DNA of 64,000 bases from Bog-532 sp963830385 (GCA_963830385.1 CAWHMD010000004.1:124001-188000), one strand, 5' to 3'; shown: positions 26,394 to 34,345, counted from the stretch's first letter. The notes: generated by a model not told the origin, from the sequence alone. Translations and numbers: made by a program.

Positions 26394-28298
26394 CTATTCG
26401 CCCGCAGGCACCAGCGCCTGCCCTTGCCGCTCCAGGGCCGTGATCCGCTCCAGCTCGGCCTTGAGGTCGGCGGTGCGCTGCTTGCGCTCGGCCGTCCCGG
26501 CCTGGGCGGCCCGCTCGGCGACGATCAGTGACTCCTGCGCCGACCGGACCAGCTCGTCGCTGCGGGCCATGAAATGGTCCCGCAGCTCACGCTGCACCTG
26601 CCGGAGCATGTCCCGGGACTGCTTGCCCACCTGGAACGAGACATCGTCCACGTAGCGGCGCACCGTGTTCTTGGCCTCCATCCGGCGCCGGTCGAGAAGG
26701 CGCCGGCTCTCATCGCGCATCATTTTACCGCCCATGAGCAGACCGGCCGCGGCCGAGAACGGGTTCAGCAAGGTCAGGCCCATGAACGTGGAGTACATGC
26801 CCGCCATCAGGGTGCCCATGTAACCGCCGCGCAATCCGATGAACACCCGCTGGCCCGCGCCGAACTTCTCCCCGCCGGGCGTGTCCATCTCACCGATCAG
26901 ATCCGGCAGGTTCGGCCCGGCGCTGGTGTGCAGGTGCGGCAGCGACCGGGCGCCGTCCTCTTCGAAAAGGTCGGCCACCTGGCCGGCCAGCCAGCGCGCG
27001 CGTTCGCTGGCCCACACGAAGTTGGCGGCCGCCGCCGCGGCCGCCTGGTCCTCCACCTGCAGGGCGAACTGGTCCCAGGCCTTGGCCGGGTCGGTGCTTT
27101 CGAGCAGCATCTCGCCCTCGCGGACGATGACCCGCATGCGGTCCTTGAGGTCGTAGTCGACGTCGGCGTTGAGGTCGGCGATCCCGTCGTTCAGCACCTG
27201 GTGCCAGCGCGCGCTGCGGTCCCGCAGGTCGGCGGCGCGCTGTTTGGCCTGCTCGAGCTCGGCCAGCAGGCGGCGCGCGGAGTCGGGGTCCTCGCAGGCG
27301 GCCAGCTCGGCGCGCATGCCCGCCGCCAGCTGGGCGGTGATCGTGACGATGTCGTTGGCGGCCCCCCGGTTGGCCAGCAGCCCGGCCTGCCCGACCACCC
27401 GATCGCGCAGGAAGGCGACCAGCGCCGGGAACCCGGATTCGGAGTTGAGCGCCCGGTCGTCGGTCTGCACCGCGTGCAGCCGCAGCACCGACGAGGTCGG
27501 CAGCAGCTCGGCGTCGATGCGCGCCGTCTCCAGGTGGCGGCGGTCCAGCTCGGCGATCCGCTGCCACTGCGGGTACATGTCGATCTTGGTGAGCACGCAG
27601 GCGACGTTGGGGCAGACCCGTCCCGCCTGCCGCAGGAACTCCAGCTCGGGGCGGCTGTACTCGGCCGAGGCGTCCGACACCAGCAGCAGCGCGTCGGCGC
27701 TGGGCAGCATGGCCATGGTGGCGGAGCCGTGCACCGAGCCGAGCCCGCCAACCCCGGGGGTGTCCACCAGCTCGAGGCCGTCGGCCAGGATCCGGCGCGG
27801 GATCCCGGCCTCCGCGTACTTCAGGCCCGCGCGGTTGCCGGGGTTGCCGGCCTCGGAGACGTGATCGGCCAGCTGCTCGACCGGGACCTGGGCGCGTTCC
27901 TCACGCTCGTCGGCGTCGGCCGCACCACCCGCCCCGGCGGTGCTGGCGCTGCGGACCAGCGTCACCGAGGGGCTCTCGGCGTACTGGACGACCGTCGGCA
28001 CGGAGGTCGAGACGTCGTCGTCGATCGGGCAGATGGGGGCGTTGACCAGCGCGTTCACCAGCATGCTCTTGCCCTGCTTGAACTCGCCGACCACCAGCAC
28101 GCGGACCCGCGGGTGGTGCAGGCGCTGCAGCGCCTGCCGGGCCCGGGCGGCCAGGTCCGGCCGCTGGTAGGCGGTGGCTGCCTTGATCGCCAGCTCGACC
28201 GCCTGCATGGCCGCCGTGGGGCCGCCGCCGGTGACGGCGCCCTCCTGGCCGGTGCTGCCATCCGCGGGGGCGCCCCCGGCCGCCGGATTGCTCGGCAT
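26394..28298 (-). CDS. iniA: Dynamin-like GTPase (IniA-like)
   Basis: 634 residues, matching mycobacterial IniA (about 640). GTPase motifs: P-loop GEFKQGKSM (71-79), G2 region ending DDDVSTSVPTVV, G3 DTPGVGG, G4 LTKIDM. A hydrophobic paddle (GTLMAGMYSTFMGLTLLNPF, then SAAAGLLMGGKMM) near 490-530 would insert in the inner face of the cell membrane. The flanks are long coiled coils ending in a charged stalk. The start at 28298 follows GAGGAGACAACG. A strong hairpin lies just upstream (28319-28354), between it and the IniB-like genes. IniC-like follows after 9 bp. Confidence 0.88.
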   Translation of the reverse strand: MPSNPAAGGAPADGSTGQEGAVTGGGPTAAMQAVELAIKAATAYQRPDLAARARQALQRLHHPRVRVLVVGEFKQGKSMLVNALVNAPICPIDDDVSTSVPTVVQYAESPSVTLVRSASTAGAGGAADADEREERAQVPVEQLADHVSEAGNPGNRAGLKYAEAGIPRRILADGLELVDTPGVGGLGSVHGSATMAMLPSADALLLVSDASAEYSRPELEFLRQAGRVCPNVACVLTKIDMYPQWQRIAELDRRHLETARIDAELLPTSSVLRLHAVQTDDRALNSESGFPALVAFLRDRVVGQAGLLANRGAANDIVTITAQLAAGMRAELAACEDPDSARRLLAELEQAKQRAADLRDRSARWHQVLNDGIADLNADVDYDLKDRMRVIVREGEMLLESTDPAKAWDQFALQVEDQAAAAAAANFVWASERARWLAGQVADLFEEDGARSLPHLHTSAGPNLPDLIGEMDTPGGEKFGAGQRVFIGLRGGYMGTLMAGMYSTFMGLTLLNPFSAAAGLLMGGKMMRDESRRLLDRRRMEAKNTVRRYVDDVSFQVGKQSRDMLRQVQRELRDHFMARSDELVRSAQESLIVAERAAQAGTAERKQRTADLKAELERITALERQGQALVPAGE

Positions 28299-28318
28299 CG
28301 TTGTCTCCTCGCGCCAGT

Positions 28319-28354
28319 GGCCCACCCGGGGAGGGGATACATCCCGGGTGGGCC
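28319..28354 (-). terminator. Perfect 12-bp hairpin between iniB-like and iniA-like genes
   Basis: GGCCCACCCGGG (28319-28330) and CCCGGGTGGGCC (28343-28354) pair perfectly around a 12-base loop. It lies 20 bp upstream of the iniA-like start, downstream of the iniB-like stop. There is no U-run. It may act as a partial terminator or mRNA stabiliser that sets a high ratio of repeat protein to GTPase. Confidence 0.6.
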
Positions 28355-28387
28355 AAAGGGTAACTCTGGGTTCAGCTACTCAGAGTC

Positions 28388-29113
28388 TCAGATCGCGTGC
28401 AGACCGTCGAACGGGTCGTGGACGTCCACGTGGATGTTCTCGTGGGTGCTGCTGTAGCTGTTGTCCACGTTGCTGTCGCTGATGTGCGGGCCGTTGTTGT
28501 CGTAGGAGTCGCTCGTGGTGTCCGTCGACGACCAGCTGTAGTGGTTGCTGGTGTTGTTGGAGTCCCATTGGTCGTGCGAGTCGCTCGAGTTGCCCGACTG
28601 GTACGCGGTGCCGCTGACGTTGCCGTTGCCGATGGTGTTGGTGTCACCAGAGCCGAAGCTGTGCAGGTCGGTGTTGCCGCTGTCGTGCACCGAGTTGTCG
28701 GAGGTGTTGCTGTAGGCGGTGCCGTTGGTGGTGGCGACCTGGGAGTTGCCGGAGGCGTTGCCGACGAAGTTGCCGTCGCCCTGCACGGCGTGGTCGCCGT
28801 TGGCCACGGTGTTGCCGTTGCCGATCGTGCTGCCGTCGCCGTTGGCGACCGCGTTGCCGTTGCCGGCCGCGCTGCCGTCGCCCAGGGCGTTGCCGTTGCC
28901 GGTGACGTTGTACTCGCCCGCCGCCGCGCCCTGGCCGACCGCGTCGCCGGCGCCGGTGGTCACGGTGCCGGTGACGTTCTCGCCGGCCGCGACCGACCCG
29001 TGGCCGGAGGCGGTCACGCTGCTGGTGTCGGTGACCTTGGTGTAGTCCCAGGTCTTGTTGACGTCTTCCCACACGTAGGAGTTGTGGTTGTCGAAGTTCC
29101 AGTGCCGAGACAT
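28388..29113 (-). CDS. IniB-like Gly/Asn/Ser repeat protein without the N-terminal domain
   Basis: 241 residues. After a short aromatic N-terminus (MSRHWNFDNHNSYVWEDV) comes a long stretch of short Gly-Asn/Asp repeats (GNGNALGDGSAAGNGNAVAN, then GDGSTIGNGNTVANGDH), then a Ser/Asp/His-rich tail ending DPFDGLHAI. The repeat spacing suggests a beta-roll or beta-solenoid. It closely parallels the C-terminal two-thirds of the IniB-like protein upstream (29228-30226) but lacks its globular head, so it looks like a duplicated and shortened copy. No signal peptide or membrane helix. The start follows AAAGGACGG. Confidence 0.75.
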   Translation of the reverse strand: MSRHWNFDNHNSYVWEDVNKTWDYTKVTDTSSVTASGHGSVAAGENVTGTVTTGAGDAVGQGAAAGEYNVTGNGNALGDGSAAGNGNAVANGDGSTIGNGNTVANGDHAVQGDGNFVGNASGNSQVATTNGTAYSNTSDNSVHDSGNTDLHSFGSGDTNTIGNGNVSGTAYQSGNSSDSHDQWDSNNTSNHYSWSSTDTTSDSYDNNGPHISDSNVDNSYSSTHENIHVDVHDPFDGLHAI

Positions 29114-29167
29114 GGCTGTCCGTCCTTTGCCGAGGTGGGTGGCCGGCCGGGGCCGGCCAGGAAACAA

Positions 29168-29220
29168 GCCGTGACGGTCCGGGCCCACCAGGTCCTATGG
29201 GCCCGGCCGGCCGCCACGGC
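29168..29220 (-). terminator. Long GC hairpin between the two IniB-like genes
   Basis: The segment 29168-29186 (ending CCGGGCCC) pairs with 29199-29220 (starting GGGCCCGG, ending CACGGC) with small bulges. It sits 7 bp after the stop of the first IniB-like gene, so it is a probable terminator or attenuator that lowers expression of the downstream genes. Confidence 0.5.
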
Positions 29221-29227
29221 CCGGAGA

Positions 29228-30226
29228 TCAGATGTGCAGCTCGAGGCCGGGGTCGTGGCTGTCGTAGGTGTCGTGCACGCTCTCGTGGCTGTAGCTGTTG
29301 CCCAGGTTGCTGTCGGACACGTGCGGACCGTTGTTGTCACCCGAGTCGGTCGTGGTCGACGTGCTCGTCGAGCTGCTGGTGTCCGTCGTGTTGCCCGAGT
29401 TGTAGGCGTCGTGCGAGTCGCTGCTGTTGCCCGAGTCAGCGGTGGCGCCACTGGTGTTGGCGTTCCCGATGGTGCTGGTGTCGCCGGCGCCGTAGCTGTG
29501 CAGGTCGGTGTTGCCGCTGTCGTGCACCGAGTTGTTGGACGAGTCACTGACGGCGGTGCCGCCGGTGGTGCCCACCTGGGAGTTGCCGCTCACGGTGCCG
29601 ACGACGTTGCCCTCGCCCTGCACGGCGTGGTCGCCGTTGGCGACGGTGTTGCCGTTGCCGATCGTGCTGCCCTCACCGTTGGCGACCGCGTTGCCGTCAC
29701 CCACCACGCTGCCGTTGCCGAGTGCGTTGCCGGTGCCGGTCACGTTGCCGGTACCGGCCGCCGCCCCGGTGCCCACCGCGTCCCCGTTGCCGGTGGTGAC
29801 CGTACCCGCGATGCTGCCGCCCGCGGCTACCGAGCCGTCGCCCGCCGCGACCACGTTGCTGTCGTCGAACGTCTGGCTCACGTCACCGGCGGCCCAGATG
29901 TTCTCGTGCACCGAGTCGTCGATGTGGGTGCTGTGGTCGTTGTAGGTGTACGTGTTGGTGATGTAGCTCAGGTACCGGACGGCCGCGTGGAAGTCGCTCT
30001 CACCCGGGGCCGCCGCGGCCGGCGCGGGGGCGGCGTGGCTGCTGGTGAGCTCGACCGACCGGTCGTCCGTCACCAGGGGCAGCGTCTCGTGAATGTCAGC
30101 GGCGCAGACGCCGGTGAGGCCGTTGTCCGCCAGCACCTGCTGGGGGTTCGCCTTGAACTCGGCCTGAGCCTGCGGGTCTCTCAGCAGGCTCAGGATGAAG
30201 TCCAGCAGCGAGGTCACAGAGCTCAT
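29228..30226 (-). CDS. iniB: IniB-like repeat protein with IniB N-terminal domain
   Basis: 332 residues. The head (about 1-60: VTSLLDFILSLLRDPQAQAE, then FKANPQQVLADNGLTGV) matches the IniB N-terminal domain as I recall it (TSLIDYILSLFRS in M. tuberculosis). A linker follows, then Gly/Asn/Val repeats of roughly three-residue period (GTGNALGNGSVVGDGNAVAN) and an Asp/Ser/His-rich tail. The repeat probably forms a beta-roll. It is the first gene of the minus-strand iniB-iniB2-iniA-iniC series. No classical signal peptide is seen; if exported, the route is unknown. A good ribosome site (GAGGAAAAGCT) precedes the ATG. Confidence 0.82.
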   Translation of the reverse strand: MSSVTSLLDFILSLLRDPQAQAEFKANPQQVLADNGLTGVCAADIHETLPLVTDDRSVELTSSHAAPAPAAAAPGESDFHAAVRYLSYITNTYTYNDHSTHIDDSVHENIWAAGDVSQTFDDSNVVAAGDGSVAAGGSIAGTVTTGNGDAVGTGAAAGTGNVTGTGNALGNGSVVGDGNAVANGEGSTIGNGNTVANGDHAVQGEGNVVGTVSGNSQVGTTGGTAVSDSSNNSVHDSGNTDLHSYGAGDTSTIGNANTSGATADSGNSSDSHDAYNSGNTTDTSSSTSTSTTTDSGDNNGPHVSDSNLGNSYSHESVHDTYDSHDPGLELHI

Positions 30227-30347
30227 CGTAGCTTTTCCTCGTTTATCGCCGGATGCGCCGAACCCGTATGTCCGGGCGCTGCGGCCAATCTAGGCAGCGA
30301 CGGCGCCGCCGCCATCGGGGGACAACCCGGTATCTGGGACCTGCCAA

Positions 30348-30418
30348 TAGGGGATCCGGGGGGTCTCCCATGGGGGGATTAGGGGATATTCCGCGAGATG
30401 ATCGTCGATCCCCTAATC
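30348..30418. promoter_or_regulatory. Three TAGGGGAT boxes, two direct and one inverted
   Basis: TAGGGGAT occurs at 30348-30355 and 30380-30387, and inverted (ATCCCCTA) at 30408-30415. The last two extend to an 11-bp perfect inverted repeat, GATTAGGGGAT and ATCCCCTAATC, with 20 bases between. This suits a dimeric activator such as the nearby LuxR protein. Confidence 0.55.
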
Positions 30419-30445
30419 TGCTCCTGGGGCAACCAGGGGGACGCC

Positions 30446-30516
30446 GGTGCCAACGCGGTCACCATGATCAGCGTCTTTTCTTGGGGGCACTTCGGATCGG
30501 TTTGGCCGGAGCGTCC
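30446..30516 (+). promoter_or_regulatory. Leader block shared by the two hsp70-like genes (copy 2)
   Basis: Near copy of 20308-20378, ending 30 bp before the second hsp70-like start. The ribosome site of this gene (GGGAGGACAGACG) follows it directly. Confidence 0.6.
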
Positions 30517-30546
30517 CGCCAGTGGGGGAGCAGGGGAGGACAGACG

Positions 30547-32274
30547 ATGACGTCGTACTGGCTGGGTATGGATCTCGGCACCACCTACACGGCCGCAGCC
30601 ATCTGCTGGCCGGTCGCGGGTGGCCTCGAGGTCCAGGTGGTGCCGCTGAGCAACCACTCCCACGCCATTCCGTCGGTGCTGTTCCTGCCGGGCGACGGCT
30701 CGCTGGTGGTCGGTGAGGGCGCGCAGCGCCGGTCGCTGACCGACCCCGACCGGGTCGTCCGGGAGTTCAAGTCGCGGGTCGGGGATGAGATCCCGCTGCT
30801 GGTCGCGGGCGCGCAGTACTACGCGCACGACCTGGCGGCCGAGTTCGTGCGCTGGCTGCATGAGTACGTCGTGGAGCGGGAAGGCGAGCGCCCGGAGGCG
30901 GTCGCGCTGACCTGCCCCGCGAGCTGGGGGCCGTACAAGACCGGGCTGTTCAAGCGGGCGGTCGAGGACGCCGGCCTGCGCAACGTGATGGTGCTCAGCG
31001 AGCCGCAGGCGGCGGCGATCAGCTACGCCAGCCGGGAGCGGGTCGAGGTCGGCGCCACGCTGGGGGTCTACGACCTCGGCGGCGGGACCTTCGACGCCGC
31101 GGTGGTCCGCAAGGACTCGCCGACCAGCTTCACCGTCCTCGGCCAGCCCGAGGGCATCCCCACCCTCGGCGGCCTGAGCTTCGACGAAGTGATCTTCGAG
31201 CACGTCTGCGCGGCCGCCAGCGTGCCGATCGACGAGCTCGACCCGCACGACCCTGACATCGTTGCCGAGGTGGCCCGGCTGCGGCGTGAGTGCACCGAGG
31301 CCAAGGAGGCCCTGTCGGCCGACACCGACGTCACCATCCCGGTCGCGCTGGGGGGCGTCCGGCAGCGGGTCCGGCTGACGCGGGCCGAGTTCGAGGAGAT
31401 GATCCGGCCCGACCTGGACCGCACCATTGATGCCACGCACCGGGCGCTCGGCTCGGCCGGTGTCGGATCCGGCGACCTGGACGCGATCCTGCTGATCGGG
31501 GGGTCCTCCCGCATCCCGCTGGTCTCCCAGCTGGTCGCGGCCGAGTTCGGCCAGGCGCCGGCGATCGACGCCGACCCGAAGGCAGCGGTGGCGCTGGGGG
31601 CTGCCCGGTTCCCCGCCCCGGCCAGCGCGCCGGTCCGGGACACGGTGGAGGACGCGATGGCGTCCCCCCGGGCCTTCCCCACCAGCGACATCATCCACGA
31701 CGCGGCGCCGCCCGAGCGCCCGCAGGTGGCCAGCATGCTGGACTCCGGCGACGGGCCGGACGGCGCCCCGTCCGCCCCGCGGGCCTCCCGCAAGGCCATG
31801 GCGGGGATCGCGGCGCTGGTCGTGCTGGTGGTGGCGGGCGGGGTGACCGCGCTGCGCACGCCGGTGCTGTCCGGCCTGCTCTCTCATCACGGCGCCACCC
31901 ACGGGACCACCGCCGGCAACGGCGCGGTGCCCAGCACCAGCGGCTCGCCCGACCCGTCGGCCCAGCGCACGGCGACGCCCACCAGCTCGCCCGGCGCGGG
32001 CAGCACCCCGGGGGCCGGTAACCCGGCCACCTCGGCGGCCACGTCGAAGGGGGCCGCCGCCAAGGCCGGCAAGAAGGCCAGCAGCCCGGCCAAATCGGGT
32101 GGCGGCGGTGGCGGTGGTGGCGGCGGAACCAACCCGGTGAAGAGCACTCCGCCGAGCAGCCCGCCCCCCAGCTCCCCGCCGCCGAGCAGTCCCCCGCCCA
32201 GCTCCCCGCCGCCGAGCAGCCCGCCGCCCACCAGCCCGGCAGCCGGTACCGGGACCCAGGCCGCCGGCGGCTGA
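30547..32274 (+). CDS. Membrane-anchored Hsp70-like protein, copy 2 (intact ATP site)
   Basis: 575 residues and collinear with copy 1 (20406). The ATPase domain starts YWLGMDLGTTYTAAAICW. The phosphate-2 motif DLGGGTFD is canonical, and the adenosine motif is LLIGGSSRIPLVSQLV. One membrane helix (ALVVLVVAGGVTAL, about 420-440) separates the cytosolic ATPase from an extracellular-looking tail with a Gly run and PPSS repeats. There is no peptide-binding domain, so it is unlikely to be a classical chaperone and may sense or act with the dynamin/IniB proteins at the membrane. It stands alone after a divergent promoter. Confidence 0.9.
   Translation: MTSYWLGMDLGTTYTAAAICWPVAGGLEVQVVPLSNHSHAIPSVLFLPGDGSLVVGEGAQRRSLTDPDRVVREFKSRVGDEIPLLVAGAQYYAHDLAAEFVRWLHEYVVEREGERPEAVALTCPASWGPYKTGLFKRAVEDAGLRNVMVLSEPQAAAISYASRERVEVGATLGVYDLGGGTFDAAVVRKDSPTSFTVLGQPEGIPTLGGLSFDEVIFEHVCAAASVPIDELDPHDPDIVAEVARLRRECTEAKEALSADTDVTIPVALGGVRQRVRLTRAEFEEMIRPDLDRTIDATHRALGSAGVGSGDLDAILLIGGSSRIPLVSQLVAAEFGQAPAIDADPKAAVALGAARFPAPASAPVRDTVEDAMASPRAFPTSDIIHDAAPPERPQVASMLDSGDGPDGAPSAPRASRKAMAGIAALVVLVVAGGVTALRTPVLSGLLSHHGATHGTTAGNGAVPSTSGSPDPSAQRTATPTSSPGAGSTPGAGNPATSAATSKGAAAKAGKKASSPAKSGGGGGGGGGGTNPVKSTPPSSPPPSSPPPSSPPPSSPPPSSPPPTSPAAGTGTQAAGG
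32152..32238 (+). repeat. Tandem repeat coding for Pro/Ser tail of Hsp70 copy 2
   Basis: Several imperfect units of AGCAGCCCGCC/CCCAGCTCCCCG type encode successive PPSSPP blocks at the end of the gene. Such tracts change length easily by slippage. The tail is likely a rigid wall-spanning stalk. Confidence 0.65.
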
Positions 32275-32295
32275 GCCGGTCCTCGTCCGGGCCGC

Positions 32296-33282
32296 TCAGG
32301 CGTCGGCGTAGCGGCTGAGCCGCTCGGCCAGCGCGCGGACCTGGTCACGCAGGGCGGCCGGATGCTCGACCACGAACGGGCGGTCCAGGCTGGCGAGCAC
32401 CGCCGGCACCCAGTCCAGCCGTTCGGCCTGCAGCCGGACCCGCACCCAGCCGTCCGCGTCCTCGTCCTGGCCGGGCCCGGCCGTCCCCTCCTCGATCAGC
32501 GCGACGCTGGCCGGGAGCCGGGTACGGACCAGCTCGGCCGGGGCCTGGATCCGGACCGACACCTCGTGCTGGCGAGGGGCTCCGGCCAGCCCGGCCAGCA
32601 CCTGGGCGGCCGGGTCGAACCCGGCCGGCACCTCGAACGACTCCGGCTGCACGGTCACGTCCGCGATCCGGTCCAGCCGGAACGTGCGTACCTGCGCGCT
32701 GGCCGAGTCGGCCGCGGTGACGTACCAGCGCCCGGAGTGCACGACGATCCCGTACGGGTGCAGGGTCCGCTCGCTGCGGTGGCCGTCCCCGCTGGTGTAG
32801 GTGACAGCGACCGGCCGGCGCCGCCGGGCGGCCTCGGCCAGCGTCAGCAGCACCTCTGTCTCCGGCGACACCACCGGCCGGGCCGGCGCGGTGAACGTCG
32901 CGGTGGCCAGCAGCGCCTCCAGCCGGCGGCCGAGCGCCTCCGGCAGCACCCGGCGCACCTTGGCGGCGGCGCTCTCCATGTCCGCCGCCGAGGTGGTCAC
33001 CAGCCCGGCCCGCCGCCCGGCGACCAGGCCCAGCAGCACCGCCAGCGCCTCCTCGTCGGTCAGCATGAGCGGCGGCATCTTGTAACCGGGGCTCAGCTGG
33101 TACCCGCCGTACCGGCCCCGCACCGACCGGACCGGCACGCCCAGGTCGAGCAGGTGATCGACGTAGCGCCGGACGGTCCGCTCGTCCACCCCGAGCCGCC
33201 CGGCCAGGTCGGCGACGGTGCGGGTGCCGCCGGCCTGGAGGAGCTCCAGCAGGGCCAGCACCCGGGCGGTCGGCCGGGTCAC
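32296..33282 (-). CDS. WYL-domain transcriptional regulator (YafY type)
   Basis: 328 residues. The N-terminal HTH_11 winged helix (LLQAGGTRTVADLAGRLGVD, then ERTVRRYVDHLLDLG) is followed by the segment GRYGGYQLSPGYKMPPLMLT and a WYL ligand domain with HPYGIVVHSGRWYVTAAD. The GTG start at 33282 overlaps the stop of a 42-residue ORF by GTGA; longer in-frame readings upstream are Arg-rich and unlikely. The target is unknown. It ends 21 bp from the convergent hsp70 gene. Confidence 0.9.
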   Translation of the reverse strand: MTRPTARVLALLELLQAGGTRTVADLAGRLGVDERTVRRYVDHLLDLGVPVRSVRGRYGGYQLSPGYKMPPLMLTDEEALAVLLGLVAGRRAGLVTTSAADMESAAAKVRRVLPEALGRRLEALLATATFTAPARPVVSPETEVLLTLAEAARRRRPVAVTYTSGDGHRSERTLHPYGIVVHSGRWYVTAADSASAQVRTFRLDRIADVTVQPESFEVPAGFDPAAQVLAGLAGAPRQHEVSVRIQAPAELVRTRLPASVALIEEGTAGPGQDEDADGWVRVRLQAERLDWVPAVLASLDRPFVVEHPAALRDQVRALAERLSRYADA

Positions 33283-33407
33283 GGGCGGACCAGGGGCAGG
33301 AACACCTCGTCGACGATCTCGGCGATGGCGGCCGTCCCGGGCTCGGGCTCCCCGCCGGCTCGCTCGGGCTTGCGTTCCCCGCTGGCCGACCCGGATCGAT
33401 TCGCCAT
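33279..33407 (-). CDS. Short ORF (42 aa) translationally coupled to the WYL regulator
   Basis: Starts ATG at 33407 after a good ribosome site (AAGGAGCGAGG) and encodes MANRSGSASGERKPERAGGE followed by an acidic, then hydrophobic end (IAEIVDEVFLPLVRP). Its stop overlaps the regulator's GTG (GTGA). The strong site here and weak one at the regulator suggest that translation of the short ORF delivers ribosomes to the regulator. No family recognised. Confidence 0.5.
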   Translation of the reverse strand: MANRSGSASGERKPERAGGEPEPGTAAIAEIVDEVFLPLVRP

Positions 33408-33461
33408 CCTCGCTCCTTAGAAACACTTCCGGGCCGGCGGCCCATGGCCGGGCTGTCCGGT

Positions 33462-34280
33462 CTAGCCGCGCGCGTCGTCGCTGGCCGCGTGCGGGGTGAC
33501 CGGGTCGCCGGCCGGGAGGGGAGCCGGCGCGACGGGGGCCGGGTCAGGCTGGGACGGCTTGCCGCCGATCAGGTTCGACCAGTCGGCCTGCAGGGGAGCC
33601 CAGCGCCGGTCGAAGTCGTCGGCCCGGCGGGTCGCGCGCTCCAGGCGCTTGCCCCGGTACCGGTACCGGGCCCAGATCGAGTTCGGCCGCCCGAGCCGCA
33701 GCGCGCCGAACACCGCGACCGGGGAAACGAAAATGCCGAACAGCGCCGTCCGGTACTTGCCCTTGAGGACACAGACGAAGGCGAGCACCCCGTCGATGCA
33801 GAGGATCGCGGTGGCGGTCAGCCGGAACGTCTGCTCGAGGTTGTTCGCCCCGATCACGCCGACCGGGCTGAACCCGGCCAGCATCAGCCCCAGGCAGGCC
33901 GCGGTCAGGCTCACCATCTGGACCGAGAGCTGGCCCTCACCGGTCCAGTAGACGTCCTGCAGGTGCAGGATCAGCGCGAACTCGTCGAGCACGAGCGAGG
34001 TGCCGATGCCGACCAGCACCGCCGCGAAGCACTTCCAGCCGAGCGCGGACGGGGCCGCGACCGACGTGAAGGCCCCGACGATCAGCAGGATGATGCCGGG
34101 GACAGCGTGGTGAACGTGAATGCCGCTGGCCGTGACGTTGTTCCGGAACGGGCCGCGGCCGTCGCGGATCAGCCGCGTGATCGTCCGGGTCAGCACGAAC
34201 GTGACGACAAACGCCAGGAAACACAGCATCAGCGGGAGTTTGCCCGCCGCGATCTCGTCGCGGTCCCACCACGAGCCCAT
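33462..34280 (-). CDS. Actinobacterial integral membrane protein
   Basis: 272 residues with about six to seven hydrophobic segments (LPLMLCFLAFVVTFVLT; PGIILLIVGAFTSVAAPSAL; LTAACLGLMLAGFSPVGVIG). The soluble C-terminus is Arg-rich, then Pro/Ala-rich. A His-containing loop (ASGIHVHHAVPG) is a striking conserved-looking feature and could bind metal or heme. The family is seen in many actinomycetes without a named function. No clear operon partner. Confidence 0.7.
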   Translation of the reverse strand: MGSWWDRDEIAAGKLPLMLCFLAFVVTFVLTRTITRLIRDGRGPFRNNVTASGIHVHHAVPGIILLIVGAFTSVAAPSALGWKCFAAVLVGIGTSLVLDEFALILHLQDVYWTGEGQLSVQMVSLTAACLGLMLAGFSPVGVIGANNLEQTFRLTATAILCIDGVLAFVCVLKGKYRTALFGIFVSPVAVFGALRLGRPNSIWARYRYRGKRLERATRRADDFDRRWAPLQADWSNLIGGKPSQPDPAPVAPAPLPAGDPVTPHAASDDARG

Positions 34281-34345
34281 GCCGCCACCATAAGGCCGCC
34301 GCCAGGAACGTCGTAGCTCCAGGTGGGTGAGTCTCGCGGAGCCGC

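Larger units (their letters stand above)
30227..30546. promoter_or_regulatory. Divergent promoter region of the ini-like locus
   Basis: A 320-bp spacer between the iniB-like and second hsp70-like genes. It contains three TAGGGGAT boxes (30348-30415) and the leader block shared with hsp70 copy 1 (30446-30516). No gene is supported here. Confidence 0.6.

Noticed and set aside
28388..30226. Short regular repeats that could suggest a CRISPR array
   Set aside because: The repeats are in-frame codons for Gly/Asn units of irregular length with no constant spacer size and no cas genes nearby. No CRISPR array was seen anywhere in the window.
26574..30382. Plus-strand ORFs of over 600 residues opposite the dynamin and IniB-like genes
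   Set aside because: Val/Ala/Gly-rich antisense readings of GC-rich and repetitive genes; the minus strand carries GTPase motifs and good starts.
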